Source: DATEDA01 sp963754305 (GTDB lineage Bacteria; Pseudomonadota; Gammaproteobacteria; Burkholderiales; SG8-39). Taken from it: a stretch of 64,000 nucleotides of DNA. The notes under the pieces were generated by a model that saw only the letters and a list, made by a program, of their open reading frames with translations, was not told the origin of the DNA and made no database searches. Made by a program: the position numbers and the translations under genes. Below, in pieces: positions 35,502 through 45,378 of the stretch. Each line of letters begins with the position of its first letter. Position 1 is the stretch's first letter. The DNA lies in NCBI GenBank assembly GCA_963754305.1, contig CAVWFR010000048.1:88372-152371 (forward strand), given 5' to 3'.

Positions 35502-37076
35502 TCATGCAGCCACCGCCGCCCGACAAAGGGGTATCGCCTGGCCGTCGAGATCGTCTGGCCGCGTTACCCCTGCGGCCTCAAGAATGGTCGGTGCTATGTC
35601 ATAGATGGACCTGCGTTGCATCTCTACACCAGCTGGGACTCCCGGCCCGACGGCCAGGACAAACCCATGCGATGAATGCCCCCCCGAGCGTCCATCCTGC
35701 CGGCGCAGGTCCAGCGTACCGAAACGGGGGGAATGCAACGCCTCCCAAGGGAACGATTGGTCCCACAGGACGGTCAAGTCGGGCAACTGGTCCACAAAAG
35801 GCCCGTGGAACTCCTCTCGACTGAGTGTTACACGGCGCACGACCGGCCGTCCCGTCTTCGGGTCGGTGAGCTCGTACAGAGCGTTCGCGATGTCCCGGCA
35901 GATGGAGTCATACTCCCTTCCCGGGGCGACTATCCCGTCCTTGTCGCGCCCTCTCACACTGATTCGGATTGCACCGACAGAGTCATTGTTCGGGATGGAA
36001 AACGCGCGGCAGCCCTTCCATTTGCGCGCGCCGGCGTACCACCGAAATAACAACTCGTCTTTGAGCGCGCTGGGAAGCAGCGCCTTGATCGCGTACTGCA
36101 GCTTTCCGGGCATCACCATCTTGAGAATGCGCCAAGGATTGATTCGGCCCTTCCGTGATGCTCTCGCCGCGCCGGACCCGGGCCGGTCATTGCCGTAGCC
36201 CAGCAGATGAAGGATCTCCGGCAAGTTCCACGAAGCGTGGTAGATGGGTCCCATGCCGTGGGCGGCAAACACCATGCACAGCGTGTCATCCCCCGCGAGC
36301 GCGAGCATTTCTCCGATCTCACGATCGATCGCGACATAGACCTGTTCGAGAGTGTCAGCAAGCCCGGCCGCGCGCGTCTCTTCGTATCGTGGGTGGCCCG
36401 CATCGATTCCGCGCCAAAAATGATGACCGATGCAGTGCGTTTCGGAAAAGGCGGCAAAGAAGACGTCCCACGGACGTTCTTGCATCAGCGAACGCGTCAT
36501 GCGTCCTCGCAGCCTTACCCCGTCAAGGACGTGCTGACGAAGCTTCTCTAGCGATTTCGGCTTGTCGTCGACCGCGTCGCAGTCGCCCACCGGATGCTCG
36601 CCGAAGCGCGTTTCGATCTCACTCAGCAAGGAAGGTGGGGTCGAGGCGCGTGCCGTCTTCGTCGCGTGCGCCCCCCAATTGGTCAGTTGAAATCCGTTGA
36701 CCGTCTTGCTGAGCGGGAACTTCGGCGCGTCCACGATCCCGACGCGACACCCTGCTTGGCTCAAGTAATCCCAAAACGGCGCTCGACGGATCGCATCGTC
36801 CGGCACGTGCCTGAGGTCCCCGGTAGAACCGTCATACTGCACGTAGAAGAATTTCTCGAACTTCGCCGGGTTGCTACCCGTATAGAGGGATGCCCAAACC
36901 GTGTCCGGCAGCTGTTCAGCCGTTGTCGACAGCTCTGCCCGCACTCCCTGCACCATGAGTCGGCGGAAGGTCGGAAGCTTTCCCGCGCCTGCCCATTGGA
37001 CAATCAGGTTCCATTCGGCAGCGTCGAGCCCGATCAAGAGCTGTCGCCGAAATCTGGGTAACTGCCATTCTTTCAC
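35502..37076 (-). CDS. alkaline phosphatase-superfamily protein (type I phosphodiesterase/nucleotide pyrophosphatase type)
   Basis: 524 residues from GTG 37076, chosen because GAAGGAGAG lies ~6 bases upstream and the conserved RQLLIGLDAAEWN begins shortly after. Metal-site segments are visible: LIGLDAAEW, SLYTGSNPAKF (nucleophile Thr/Ser region), VFAAHGMGP and GGHSSHGFVLAVGPGV. The C-terminus SIYDIAPTILEAAGV with DDLDG is typical. No signal peptide is seen. These enzymes hydrolyse phospho- or sulfo-diesters; members occur in exopolysaccharide loci with unknown substrates. Confidence 0.82.
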   Translation of the reverse strand: MKEWQLPRFRRQLLIGLDAAEWNLIVQWAGAGKLPTFRRLMVQGVRAELSTTAEQLPDTVWASLYTGSNPAKFEKFFYVQYDGSTGDLRHVPDDAIRRAPFWDYLSQAGCRVGIVDAPKFPLSKTVNGFQLTNWGAHATKTARASTPPSLLSEIETRFGEHPVGDCDAVDDKPKSLEKLRQHVLDGVRLRGRMTRSLMQERPWDVFFAAFSETHCIGHHFWRGIDAGHPRYEETRAAGLADTLEQVYVAIDREIGEMLALAGDDTLCMVFAAHGMGPIYHASWNLPEILHLLGYGNDRPGSGAARASRKGRINPWRILKMVMPGKLQYAIKALLPSALKDELLFRWYAGARKWKGCRAFSIPNNDSVGAIRISVRGRDKDGIVAPGREYDSICRDIANALYELTDPKTGRPVVRRVTLSREEFHGPFVDQLPDLTVLWDQSFPWEALHSPRFGTLDLRRQDGRSGGHSSHGFVLAVGPGVPAGVEMQRRSIYDIAPTILEAAGVTRPDDLDGQAIPLCRAAVAA

Positions 37077-37727
37077 GGCTACACTCTCCTTCGCGCCGGA
37101 TGATGCGCGAGCATCGCATCTGTTTCTGGACGAGCATATGATGCTCGTATGCGGATATAGGTCAACGGTAGGGAAGGCCTTGTGCCGCATGGATAAGGCC
37201 CGAGTGCACTGGACGGTTCGTTCTTAGCGCGATCGATGCCAGGGGCACGCGACCCATGCGTCCACCGGACCAATCAACGGAGTCTTGCGTCTACCGATGG
37301 CGAATCGTAGCAAATAGCGCAGCGCGCCAAGTTCTGCAGAATTGTGAAAAGATGTCATACGCGTAACCGACTTCCCCGTACGTTAGAGAAGTACGCAGCC
37401 CGCGTTCTTCCCGACACGGGAACGCCCGAAGCGGCCTTTCAAGTACGGCCCGCGCGTTATCGTCGATGCGCGTGCGGTGACTTGCAGTCTGTATCGCAGT
37501 ATCGGAGCGGCGCACGCGCCTCTTCGGGAAAAATGCACAGCCGTGTCAATGCGTTGAGTCTGGCCCTGCCTGATCGCCCTGCCTGACATTGTCAAACATC
37601 GTGAACTACGAGCCGGATCGTGAACTACGCGCCGGCAATTTGGCAGTTTGCCCGTATGCTTGCCATCCTGCAAGGCAGAAACCAATCGCATCCGCGGGAC
37701 GCAGCAGGCGCAATCGGCGAGCGAGGT
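37077..37727. other. 650-base stretch without a recognisable gene
   Basis: It probably includes divergent promoters for the phosphodiesterase gene (minus) and for the membrane-protein operon (plus). No long ORF has recognisable content. Confidence 0.45.
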
Positions 37728-37862
37728 ATGAAGCCCATTCTCTTCACGAGTTCAGCCGGCGTTATCGAAAGGCTTTGCGACATCCTCAGCCGGGTGGATC
37801 ACGAAGTCGTATGCGTGGATAACTTCTACACCAGCTCCAGCAAAGCACTGCGGATCTGTTAA
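37728..37862 (+). pseudogene. NAD-dependent sugar epimerase/decarboxylase, N-terminal stub
   Basis: 44 residues: MKPILFTSSAGVIERLCDIL, then DHEVVCVDNFYTSSSKALR and stop. It matches the first strand-helix-strand of UDP-glucuronate decarboxylase-type SDRs, but the GGAGFIG motif is degraded to SSAGVIE. A fossil left upstream of the intact membrane-protein operon. Confidence 0.6.
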
Positions 37863-37881
37863 CCAAGGCCGGAGCCGTCCG

Positions 37882-38307
37882 ATGAAAGCATCTCACTTGA
37901 GTTCAGGTATGGCCCCAGTCGGAGATCCCAGCAAGCAGCCGAGCTCTCTCTACGCCGGGAGCGGTACTCGGGGAGATCTCATTGTGCGTGCGGCGTTCGC
38001 CCGCCTCGACGCCTTGGCGCTCGCGATTGCGCTCGGCTGCCTGTGCGCAATCGGTCTCTGGGCGGCTACCGCGATTCTGCTAGTCAAAGGCGCACCACCC
38101 GGAGTCCCCGTGGGGCCACACCTCGCGCTGCTCGCGCAGTTTCTACCAGGATACGGGGTGTCGTGGCCCGGAAGCTTCGTGGGACTGGGCTACGGCTTCG
38201 TGCTCGGGGCGACATTGGGGGTGGTGCTGGCCGCCGTATGGAACGTCGCGCACCACGTTTATCTTATGGTGGCGATCACGCGCCGTTACTTTGCTGGCGA
38301 TCTCTGA
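37882..38307 (+). CDS. membrane protein with a GPHL...PGY repeat module
   Basis: 141 residues. After a ~35-residue polar N-terminus there are two hydrophobic segments around a loop VGPHLALLAQFLPGYGVSW, followed by GSFVGLGYGFVLGA. The same module occurs twice in the next gene. No known domain is recognised. It begins the run membrane protein, membrane protein, flavoprotein, GT2, with spacings of 9 and -4 bases, so an operon is likely. The role may be assembly or transport of a glycan intermediate (inference). Confidence 0.7.
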   Translation: MKASHLSSGMAPVGDPSKQPSSLYAGSGTRGDLIVRAAFARLDALALAIALGCLCAIGLWAATAILLVKGAPPGVPVGPHLALLAQFLPGYGVSWPGSFVGLGYGFVLGATLGVVLAAVWNVAHHVYLMVAITRRYFAGDL

Positions 38308-38316
38308 GCAGCAGCC

Positions 38317-38928
38317 ATGCTGAATGACAACGAAACGAAGATCTTGAACGCCGCCATTCGCACCAACGTAGTCGTCATGGCCTGTGCCTTCGGTTTGGTC
38401 GCCGGTGTAGCCCTTTGGCTGAGCACCGTGCTTCTGTTGCTGCGTGGCGGGGACAAGGTAGGCCCGCATCTCTCTCTGCTATCGGTGTTCTTTCCTGGTT
38501 ATGAGGTGACTTGGGTTGGCGCATGGGTCGGGTTGGCATGGGGGTTTGTGTTTGGCGCGATTTCAGGCGCCGTTCTGTATCTCGGCTATGCGCGCGTCCT
38601 GAAGGAGCGACTCGCTGGCCAAGTGCTCGAGGACCCCGCGAGCAGTCCGTTCATTCCCCCGACTTTCCTGCTCTCTGGTAACGCGCTCGGCGCAGGGTTG
38701 GGCATCCTCCTGGCATTGCAGCTTCTGCTTACAACGAACTGGCTGGTGATCCGTGGTACTGCTCCGTACAGTAAGAACGCCGCGTTGCTCGGACACTACT
38801 TGCCCGGCTACACCGTTTCGTTGGAGGGAAGCCTCATCGGAGCGGCCGAGCTGTTCGTGACGGCATTCGTCGCGTCACACGTGCTCGCTGCCATTTACAA
38901 CTTCGTTGCCCGGATGAGGACGATATGA
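38317..38928 (+). CDS. membrane protein with two repeat modules, paralogue of the preceding gene
   Basis: 203 residues, four or five hydrophobic segments. The first half has KVGPHLSLLSVFFPGYEVTW then GFVFGA, the second half NAALLGHYLPGYTVSLEGS then GAAELFVTAF. The two halves and the preceding protein are three copies of one hairpin module. The stop overlaps the start of the flavoprotein gene (ATGA), so translational coupling is likely. Function unknown. Confidence 0.72.
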   Translation: MLNDNETKILNAAIRTNVVVMACAFGLVAGVALWLSTVLLLLRGGDKVGPHLSLLSVFFPGYEVTWVGAWVGLAWGFVFGAISGAVLYLGYARVLKERLAGQVLEDPASSPFIPPTFLLSGNALGAGLGILLALQLLLTTNWLVIRGTAPYSKNAALLGHYLPGYTVSLEGSLIGAAELFVTAFVASHVLAAIYNFVARMRTI

Positions 38929-40439
38929 GTGGCTCGATAAGCGCTGCGGACACCGCACCGATGCACGTCGTCATCTTGGGCGGTGGACCCGCCGGACTGG
39001 CGACTGGGCATGAGCTGGCCGCAAACGAGGTGGCAGTCACCGTCCTAGAAAGGAACGGGTATGTCGGTGGACTGTGTCGAACAGTGCAGGATAGCGGGTA
39101 CAGGTTCGATCTAGGCGGTCACCGCTGGTTCACCAAGAACGAGGACCTCAACTCTTGGTTTCGCCGGCTGATGGAAGGCGAGCTGGTCATGGTCCAGCGG
39201 ATAAGTCGCATCTATTACGACGGTAAGTATTTCATGTACCCCGTCGCGATCGGCGACGTTGTAAAGAAGGCGGGCCCGGCGACGATTTTCAGGGCCGGAC
39301 TTGCTTTCCTATGGGCGGCCGTTCGCTACTCCGTCTTCAACAGCCCGATTCGCAACATGAAGGATGCGTACACCGCGCAGTTCGGCTCGACGCTCTACGA
39401 GATGTTCTTCCGCCGCTACACCGAGAAGGTGTGGGGCAAGCCCTGTGAAGAATTGTCCTCAGACTGGGTTTCTCAGCGCAGTAAGGGCCTCTCCATTTGG
39501 ACGGTCGTACAGGAAGCGCTTTCCTCGCGCAGGAGCCGAGTACAAAGCCTCATTGAAGAGTTCATGTATCCCCGCGATGGTTACATGCGAATTCCCGAGC
39601 GCATGGCGGAAGACATCGAGGCGGCCGGCCAGCGCGTACTGGTCAACGCGACAGTGCAACGGATCGTCGTTCACGGACCGAACGATATCGAGGTCATGTA
39701 CGCCACGCCCGAGGGTGAAAGAAGCATACGTGCTCACCACGTCGTCTCTACCATCCCGCTGAGCTTGCTGGCGCAGATCGTCATTCCACAGGCCGATGCT
39801 CGCGTGCTGAAGGTCGCGCGCGACCTCGAGTTCCGGGACCTGATAACCGTTAATCTCAAGCTGCGTCGAAAGCAGGTGTCGAGCGATACCTGGCTGTATG
39901 TCCAAGATTCGGACATTCTCTTCGGCCGTTTGCACGAACCGAAGAACTGGAGTAAGGCGATGGTGCCAGACGAGGACCACACCTCTCTGGTTCTCGAGTG
40001 CTTCTGCACCCTCGGCGACGCCATCTGGTCGATGACCAATGATGAGGTAGCGCAACGTTGCGTGCGCGATTTAACCGACAAGCTCCGGTTCATCCAATCG
40101 AGCGACGTCGAGGGGTGGACGGTCGTCCGCACCCGGTTCGCGTACCCGGTATACGACTTGCAGTACGCCAGCAAGCTCGAATTGATCAAGGGCTTTCTCG
40201 GTCAGTTCGAAGGGCTGCATATCGTGGGTAGGACGGGTACGTTCCGCTACAACAATGCGGATCACTCGATCGAAATGGGACTGCTTCTCGGGCGCAAGAT
40301 CCTCGGCTATGACGTCGATCATATGCAGGTGAACACCGAGCAGGAGTATCACGAGATCAAACACGCCCACGGCATCAGACGGGAGCAGTACCAACTCGAC
40401 GGCCGGCCTCGTTCCGGCAAGGTGACCAGCCCCACATGA
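38925..40439 (+). CDS. FAD-dependent oxidoreductase of the UDP-galactopyranose mutase/amine oxidase type
   Basis: 504 residues. The N-terminal FAD-binding motif is VVILGGGPAGLATGHELA with VTVLERNGYVGGLCRT, then the second FAD segment YRFDLGGHRWFTKN. The sequence MFFRRYTEKVWGKPCEELS and WVSQRSKGLS is found in NAD(P)-binding proteins of glycan clusters related to UGM and protoporphyrinogen oxidase. C-terminal GRTGTFRYNNADHSIEMG is the second FAD-binding site. It may isomerise or oxidise a sugar nucleotide or lipid-linked sugar. Intact and in operon with two membrane proteins and a GT2. Confidence 0.82.
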   Translation: MSGSISAADTAPMHVVILGGGPAGLATGHELAANEVAVTVLERNGYVGGLCRTVQDSGYRFDLGGHRWFTKNEDLNSWFRRLMEGELVMVQRISRIYYDGKYFMYPVAIGDVVKKAGPATIFRAGLAFLWAAVRYSVFNSPIRNMKDAYTAQFGSTLYEMFFRRYTEKVWGKPCEELSSDWVSQRSKGLSIWTVVQEALSSRRSRVQSLIEEFMYPRDGYMRIPERMAEDIEAAGQRVLVNATVQRIVVHGPNDIEVMYATPEGERSIRAHHVVSTIPLSLLAQIVIPQADARVLKVARDLEFRDLITVNLKLRRKQVSSDTWLYVQDSDILFGRLHEPKNWSKAMVPDEDHTSLVLECFCTLGDAIWSMTNDEVAQRCVRDLTDKLRFIQSSDVEGWTVVRTRFAYPVYDLQYASKLELIKGFLGQFEGLHIVGRTGTFRYNNADHSIEMGLLLGRKILGYDVDHMQVNTEQEYHEIKHAHGIRREQYQLDGRPRSGKVTSPT

Positions 40440-40510
40440 GACAGGACGTGCGAGGCACCTCGCAGCTGTAGAGTGGCATAGACGATGCGAAGGATTGATA
40501 ACGTACCAAC

Positions 40511-41554
40511 ATGAGGGAACTGCTTGCTTCGGGTCGGCTCGAGGAGCCGTCCATCTCGGTGGTCGTTCCAATGTTCAACGCCGCGAGCATGATTGCGGCT
40601 TGCTTGGATCCGATCGTTTGCATGCGCTCGCGTGGAGAAGTTAGGGAGATCCTCGTAATCGACGACGGCTCGACCGACGCATCGCCGGAGATCGTTCGGC
40701 GGTACGAATGTATCCAGCTGGTTCGCATGGATAGGCAAAGCGGCCCTGCCGCTGCGAGGAACCGCGGCGCGGAACTCGCAACTGGCACCTACGTTTGGTT
40801 CGTCGACTCGGATGTGATCGTCGCGGAGGACGCTGCACGAGTGCTATCCTCGACGCTTACGAGAACATCGGCCGCCGCGGTACTGGGCTCGTACGACGAG
40901 CAGCCTGGCGCAAAGAACTTCCTGTCCCAGTACAAGAACCTCGTGCACCACTACTATCATCATCGAGGCAAGGAAAAGGCTTCCACATTCTGGGCCGGTT
41001 GCGGGGCTGTCAATCGCGATCTCTTCCTTCGCGTTGGGGGCTTCGATGCGGGGCGTTACCGCTACCCATCGATCGAGGATATCGAGTTGGGTTACAGGAT
41101 CTCCGACCTTGGCTATCCAATCTTTCTCGAGCGCCGATTACAGGGAAAGCACTTGAAGGAGTGGCGCTTCATGAACTTGATCCACACGGAGATCTTCCGG
41201 CGTGCGCTCCCCTGGTCACGGCTGATGCTAGAACGAAGGACTGTCACCGACGATCTGAATGTCGGCATCGGCGAACGCGCGCGAGCAGCCCTGACGTTAT
41301 CGACGGTCGGAGTAGCGATCGGGATGGCCCTGGGCGTCGTGGGCGGTTGGGTAACGGCTGCGTTCGTGGCTCTACTCGTCGTCGCAAACTGGAACCTGAT
41401 TGGATTCTTCAGCCGCACCCGCGGTCCCGTGTTCGCCATGCGCGCGTTCTTGTTCCACCAGTTGTATTACGCCTACAGCAGCGCAGCGTTTGTTGCGGCG
41501 ACCTCAGAACACTATCTCGGCCGTTCAAGGACGTTCATTTGCCGCAGCGGCTGA
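40511..41554 (+). CDS. glycosyltransferase family 2 with C-terminal membrane segments
   Basis: 347 residues. The GT-A fold has SVVVPMFNAASMIAACLD at the start, ILVIDDGSTDASPEIV, and the DXD-type VWFVDSDVIV. The acceptor region is FWAGCGAVNRDLFLRVGGFD and the ED motif lies in YPSIEDIELGYRI. Two hydrophobic segments at about 255-300 anchor it to the membrane. It follows the flavoprotein after 71 bases. Its last 43 bases overlap the end of the convergent GT39-type gene. Confidence 0.88.
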   Translation: MRELLASGRLEEPSISVVVPMFNAASMIAACLDPIVCMRSRGEVREILVIDDGSTDASPEIVRRYECIQLVRMDRQSGPAAARNRGAELATGTYVWFVDSDVIVAEDAARVLSSTLTRTSAAAVLGSYDEQPGAKNFLSQYKNLVHHYYHHRGKEKASTFWAGCGAVNRDLFLRVGGFDAGRYRYPSIEDIELGYRISDLGYPIFLERRLQGKHLKEWRFMNLIHTEIFRRALPWSRLMLERRTVTDDLNVGIGERARAALTLSTVGVAIGMALGVVGGWVTAAFVALLVVANWNLIGFFSRTRGPVFAMRAFLFHQLYYAYSSAAFVAATSEHYLGRSRTFICRSG

Positions 41555-43443
41555 TGCGGCGAGACTGCCGCCTGCCTCGGTTCGTACAATCCAATGCTGA
41601 CCGACGCGGTTGGAAGGGCGCGCGCTCGGGGAGTGGGATGGTAGCGAGGATCGACCGACACGGGGAACGTCCGGACTCGCACCAGATCAGCCGCGCCTTC
41701 GGATTTCAGAAACGCCCGCGTTATCACGTCGCCTTCCAAGGTGATCACAACCCCTTCATAGCTCTCTTTCGTCGGCCATAGCTCTCTATATCTGAGCTTG
41801 TTCTCGAGTAGCAAGGTAGCAGCGCTTACGACACCGACCTCGTCGTTCGACGACAAGAGTTGCCCTAGTTCGCGAGAGGTGTCACGAATCGAATATGTCG
41901 GCAAGAACACTGGACCAGCGCCCTGAACGATGAAGATCGCTGCGAAGATGCCGACAGCAGCCGCCTCGAGTGCCGCATGACGGCTTGGCATGGAGATTCG
42001 AGACGTCACAAGCAAGGAGGCGAACATAAGCAAGACGAGCGACGCGATCCAAATGCTGAGATTGCCCTGGGAATCGAATTCCCAGAAGAGTCTGAACAGT
42101 CCGAACTCCCGCCCAAGGAGCCAGACCATGGTCGCCGACAAAGGGAAGACGATGCTGGCGGCGATTACCCGATCTGAGCGTCGATGCCACAGCACCATTG
42201 TGAATATTGCCGTGAGGACGAGGATTGCGGCAATTCGCAGCGACAGACGATCCACGTCCCAACCACCACTCTTGGCCATGCCGAAGAGGGCAGTCGCGAT
42301 AAGAACGCTGCTGGGTAGCACGAGCCAGGCGAGTCGCGCCGCCGCAGCATAGCCCGCGCTCGCGCGGAGGAACGCGCCGATCCTCCATAGCATGCCGCGT
42401 CGTGCCAGCGATGTTCCCGCGATGAGATGGATTGTCGCGGGCACAATGAAGTGCGAAACGTACCGGTCCGGGGCATATCCGTTCATGGACCACACCGCGA
42501 GCCACCATATCGACCAGAGACCCGACATCAAATACAGTTCGCGCAGGACCGGTTTAATTTTTAGGTCTCGTGCAATCCATGCCCAAGAGCATGCCCACGC
42601 TCCCAGCAGAAGCAGATTGCGCGATTCCAGGTCGGTCGAACCAAATACTCGCATGGCGACGACGTACGGCGGTGCAAGCGACACGAAATGGCCAAATTTA
42701 GAGCTGGCATGAACGATCTGATCGACGCTAACGAACCCCAGCGCCCACGCCGCCCCGAGCGCACCCAACGCGGGAACTGCTACGCCAGCCATAAAATCGA
42801 GAACGCGAGCGATGCGCTCTCGGGTACCTTGCCCTCGCGTGGACACGAGGATGATTAGCGGAAACACGGGAAGCACGAGCAGGAACGTGCCCTTCATCGC
42901 CACCGCGGCGGCCGCCAGTACACCCGCCAGGAGCGCGTTCCGCCGCGTCCTCTCGAACAGCACGATGACTAGGAATGCGAGCAAGCTTAGGAAAGCGGAC
43001 GGGATCTCCGGCAGTGCCATACGGCTCTGCGCGAGCATGTTTGTTTCGAAGCCCAGTATGGCCACGCCTAGTGCCAGCGCCAACATGCGCACGTGTTGCC
43101 GCATGGCGAGGCAAACTGTGAGCAGCATCAGAATGCCGCTAATCGCAGAGAAAGCTCTTGCTTCAGCCAAGCCGACGCCAACTGTCCGGAACACCGCGTA
43201 GTTCACAGCTTGATAGGCTGGACTGAGAAGGAGATGCAGACGAGCGACATCGCCTTCGCCGGAAGTTCCGAACAACGCGCGATTGCGCGCTGTCTCGTTC
43301 CATCGACCCTCGTCCGTGATGTATCCGATCCAAGTGGGATCGGAAGGGTCCGCATCCAGATTGACGACGCGCGCTGCGCACGCGAAAACCAGCATTAAGC
43401 CGATTACCCAAGACCCGAGATGCACCTTCACGCGAGATTGCAT
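41512..43443 (-). CDS. GT39/ArnT-like polytopic glycosyltransferase
   Basis: 643 residues from ATG 43443 (an upstream ATG at 43566 is possible). An N-terminal periplasmic-facing DE motif lies in WIGYITDEGRWNETARN, and a dozen or more hydrophobic helices follow, as in dolichyl/polyprenyl-phosphate-sugar-dependent GT-C enzymes. It transfers a sugar from a lipid carrier on the periplasmic side. Convergent with the GT2 gene, sharing 43 bases at their 3' ends. Intact. Confidence 0.82.
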   Translation of the reverse strand: MQSRVKVHLGSWVIGLMLVFACAARVVNLDADPSDPTWIGYITDEGRWNETARNRALFGTSGEGDVARLHLLLSPAYQAVNYAVFRTVGVGLAEARAFSAISGILMLLTVCLAMRQHVRMLALALGVAILGFETNMLAQSRMALPEIPSAFLSLLAFLVIVLFERTRRNALLAGVLAAAAVAMKGTFLLVLPVFPLIILVSTRGQGTRERIARVLDFMAGVAVPALGALGAAWALGFVSVDQIVHASSKFGHFVSLAPPYVVAMRVFGSTDLESRNLLLLGAWACSWAWIARDLKIKPVLRELYLMSGLWSIWWLAVWSMNGYAPDRYVSHFIVPATIHLIAGTSLARRGMLWRIGAFLRASAGYAAAARLAWLVLPSSVLIATALFGMAKSGGWDVDRLSLRIAAILVLTAIFTMVLWHRRSDRVIAASIVFPLSATMVWLLGREFGLFRLFWEFDSQGNLSIWIASLVLLMFASLLVTSRISMPSRHAALEAAAVGIFAAIFIVQGAGPVFLPTYSIRDTSRELGQLLSSNDEVGVVSAATLLLENKLRYRELWPTKESYEGVVITLEGDVITRAFLKSEGAADLVRVRTFPVSVDPRYHPTPRARALPTASVSIGLYEPRQAAVSPHQPLRQMNVLERPR

Positions 43444-43739
43444 TCTTGATACCGAACGTTCAACGAGCCCAACGTCCTCAGATTCGAGATCGCTAGCGGT
43501 AACCCTACATCGCTCACTGGAGGCCGTGGCGCAGCGAACTCCTGCACGGCTCACCCGACGGCCCAATTCCGTACTGGTGTGCTTCCTTGCCTACGTGCTG
43601 TGGAAGACGCTGGAGCAGTGGCAACTCCGCCGCGGGGCCTAGGCAACAGCCCCCCGCACGATCCGCGAAGAGCTCGCACGATGGGCCGCCACGAACTGCC
43701 GTCGCTTGTCATGGCGATCTTTCGGCGCGTCCACGCGAG

Positions 43740-43963
43740 TGTGCGCACGACGGCGTCGAACCCCGCAAGTCCTCGGCCGTGACCGCGCGCAGGTCCTTGT
43801 AAACCGTCCGCAGACCGACGGGCTGCCCCAGCGAATCGATGCACAGGCACCCGTCGCGGTAGAACCCGGTATCGAGCCCGGTCACCTCGTGCCCGGAGCT
43901 CGACAGGTAGGGCGCGAGGCGAGCCCCGATGTAACCTTCGGTCCCGATCACCAGTACCCTCAT
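43740..43963 (-). pseudogene. NAD-dependent epimerase, N-terminal fragment
   Basis: The minus strand starts MRVLVIGTEGYIGARLAPYL, then HEVTGLDTGFYRDGCL and VGLRTVYKDLRAVTAEDLRG. It continues for FDAVV in another frame before similarity ends. It is the Rossmann half of an SDR-type sugar epimerase/reductase, broken by a frameshift and truncated. It starts directly after the truncated C-methyltransferase gene. Confidence 0.72.
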
Positions 43964-43991
43964 GGGGTTGCCTTTCGATTGCAGATCGCGT

Positions 43992-44465
43992 TCACACCGG
44001 CGTCAACCGGACGCCTGGATGCGGGCGTACTCCACGGACGTTGGCCGCCGGCTCGATTCCCAGGCACGGGACGCCTCGCTTCACGAAATGCTGGAGCAGA
44101 TAGCCGTCGTTGCTGGCGATCTCCATCACGAGCGATCCGGCTCCGAGGCCGAAGCGCTCGATCATTGCCTCGACGTACCGACGCGCGTGATCGACCCAGC
44201 TTTCCGAATACGACGAGAAGTACGCATACTCGGAAAATACCTGCTCCGTGCCGACGTATTGCTCGAGCTGCACGAGGAAGCATTGCCGGCACAGGTAGGC
44301 GTGCAGCGGATAGAACTGCTCGGCGTGGTTGAGCTGATGCGGTTCGATATGCGTCTGGCAGAGCGGCGACATCCCGAGATCCACAAAGGTGTGTCGCATT
44401 GGGGTGCCACAGAAACGGCATGGCGGACGGAGGATCTCCGATTCTTGATGGCAGCTAGAGCTCAT
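43992..44465 (-). pseudogene. SAM-dependent C-methyltransferase, N-terminal fragment
   Basis: 158 residues from ATG 44465. The N-terminal zinc-binding domain typical of sugar C-methyltransferases has CRFCG and CRQCF with MRHTFVDLGMSPLCQTHI, followed by LVMEIASNDGYLLQHF, the SAM motif I. It ends after GIEPAANV, so the rest (~250 residues) is missing. It acts on dTDP-sugars such as TDP-3-keto sugars when intact. The break coincides with the start of the epimerase fragment. Confidence 0.78.
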
Positions 44466-44711
44466 AGCTTTCGTTTGCGCGAATGGTACGGCTATCGGCC
44501 ACGGCATCCCGGGAGATCCCGCGCCGCGTAAACTCGATTTTTACTCGCTAAAGGGGCGTCCTGACAAGGAGGTCTTCGCTGTGGTCTGATTGTCCGCTGG
44601 CGAATCCGCAAATTTCTGTGAAACCCGTGACGGATTGCCACGGGTTGCAGATGGCGGGTCGGCGCGTGGCATACAATCGGCGTCGATTCTCGTCCCGGTT
44701 CATCCCACTTG

Positions 44712-45378
44712 ATGTCCCCCGCCAGATCGGAGTCGATGCTTTTCCATGAGTTGATCGGCGTCGCGGCCGCACGTTCGCCGGATGCGCCGGCGCTGGTATC
44801 GGGCCCGCGGACGCTCTCTTTCGAAGCGCTCGCGCGCGAGATCGCCGCATTCGCGTGTGGCGTTATCGGGCTGAACGTGGGCCGGGGCGAGCGGATCGGC
44901 ATCTATCTCGAGAAGCGCCCCGAGACCGTCGCCGCGTCCTTCGGGGCGCCCGTTGCGGGTGCGGTATTCGTGCCCCTCAATCCAATGCTGAAGGCGCCCC
45001 AGGTGCGCGTATATCGTCCGTGACTGTAGCGTGCGCGTGCTGGTCACGCCCTGCGATCGCCTGAAGTTGCTCGAGCCAGTGCTGCGCAGTTGTCCCGATC
45101 TGCGGCACGTCGTCGTCGTCGATGCGGGCGGGCTTCCGGGGTCGCACGGGATCGTGTTTCATCGCTGGCACCAACTGCTTCGAGCGCCGGCCAGCGCCGG
45201 TCACCGCGTGATCGACACCGACGTCGTGGGGATCTTGTACACGTCGGGAAGCACCGGCAACCCGAAGGGTGTGGTGCTCTCCCACCGAAACATGGTGTGT
45301 GGCACCAAGAGTGTCGCGAGCTACATCCAGAATCACTCGGACGACACGCTGCTGGCCGCCCTCCAGCTCTCGTTGCAG
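44712..45378 (+). pseudogene. exosortase A-associated acyl-CoA ligase, N-terminal part
   Basis: The first part (44712-45010) reads MLFHELIGVAAARSPDAPAL and GRGERIGIYLEKRPETVAAS. After a one-base frameshift near 45007 it continues RDCSVRVLVTP, GHRVIDTDVVGILYTSGSTG and NPKGVVLSHRNMVCGTKSVA. The AMP-binding motif ILYTSGSTGNPKG is intact. The gene is cut by an IS5-type element at 45379. The arrangement LEKRPETV and GTKSVASY strongly recalls the AMP-ligases tied to exosortase A in betaproteobacterial exopolysaccharide clusters (family recognition from memory, not a search). Confidence 0.75.
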
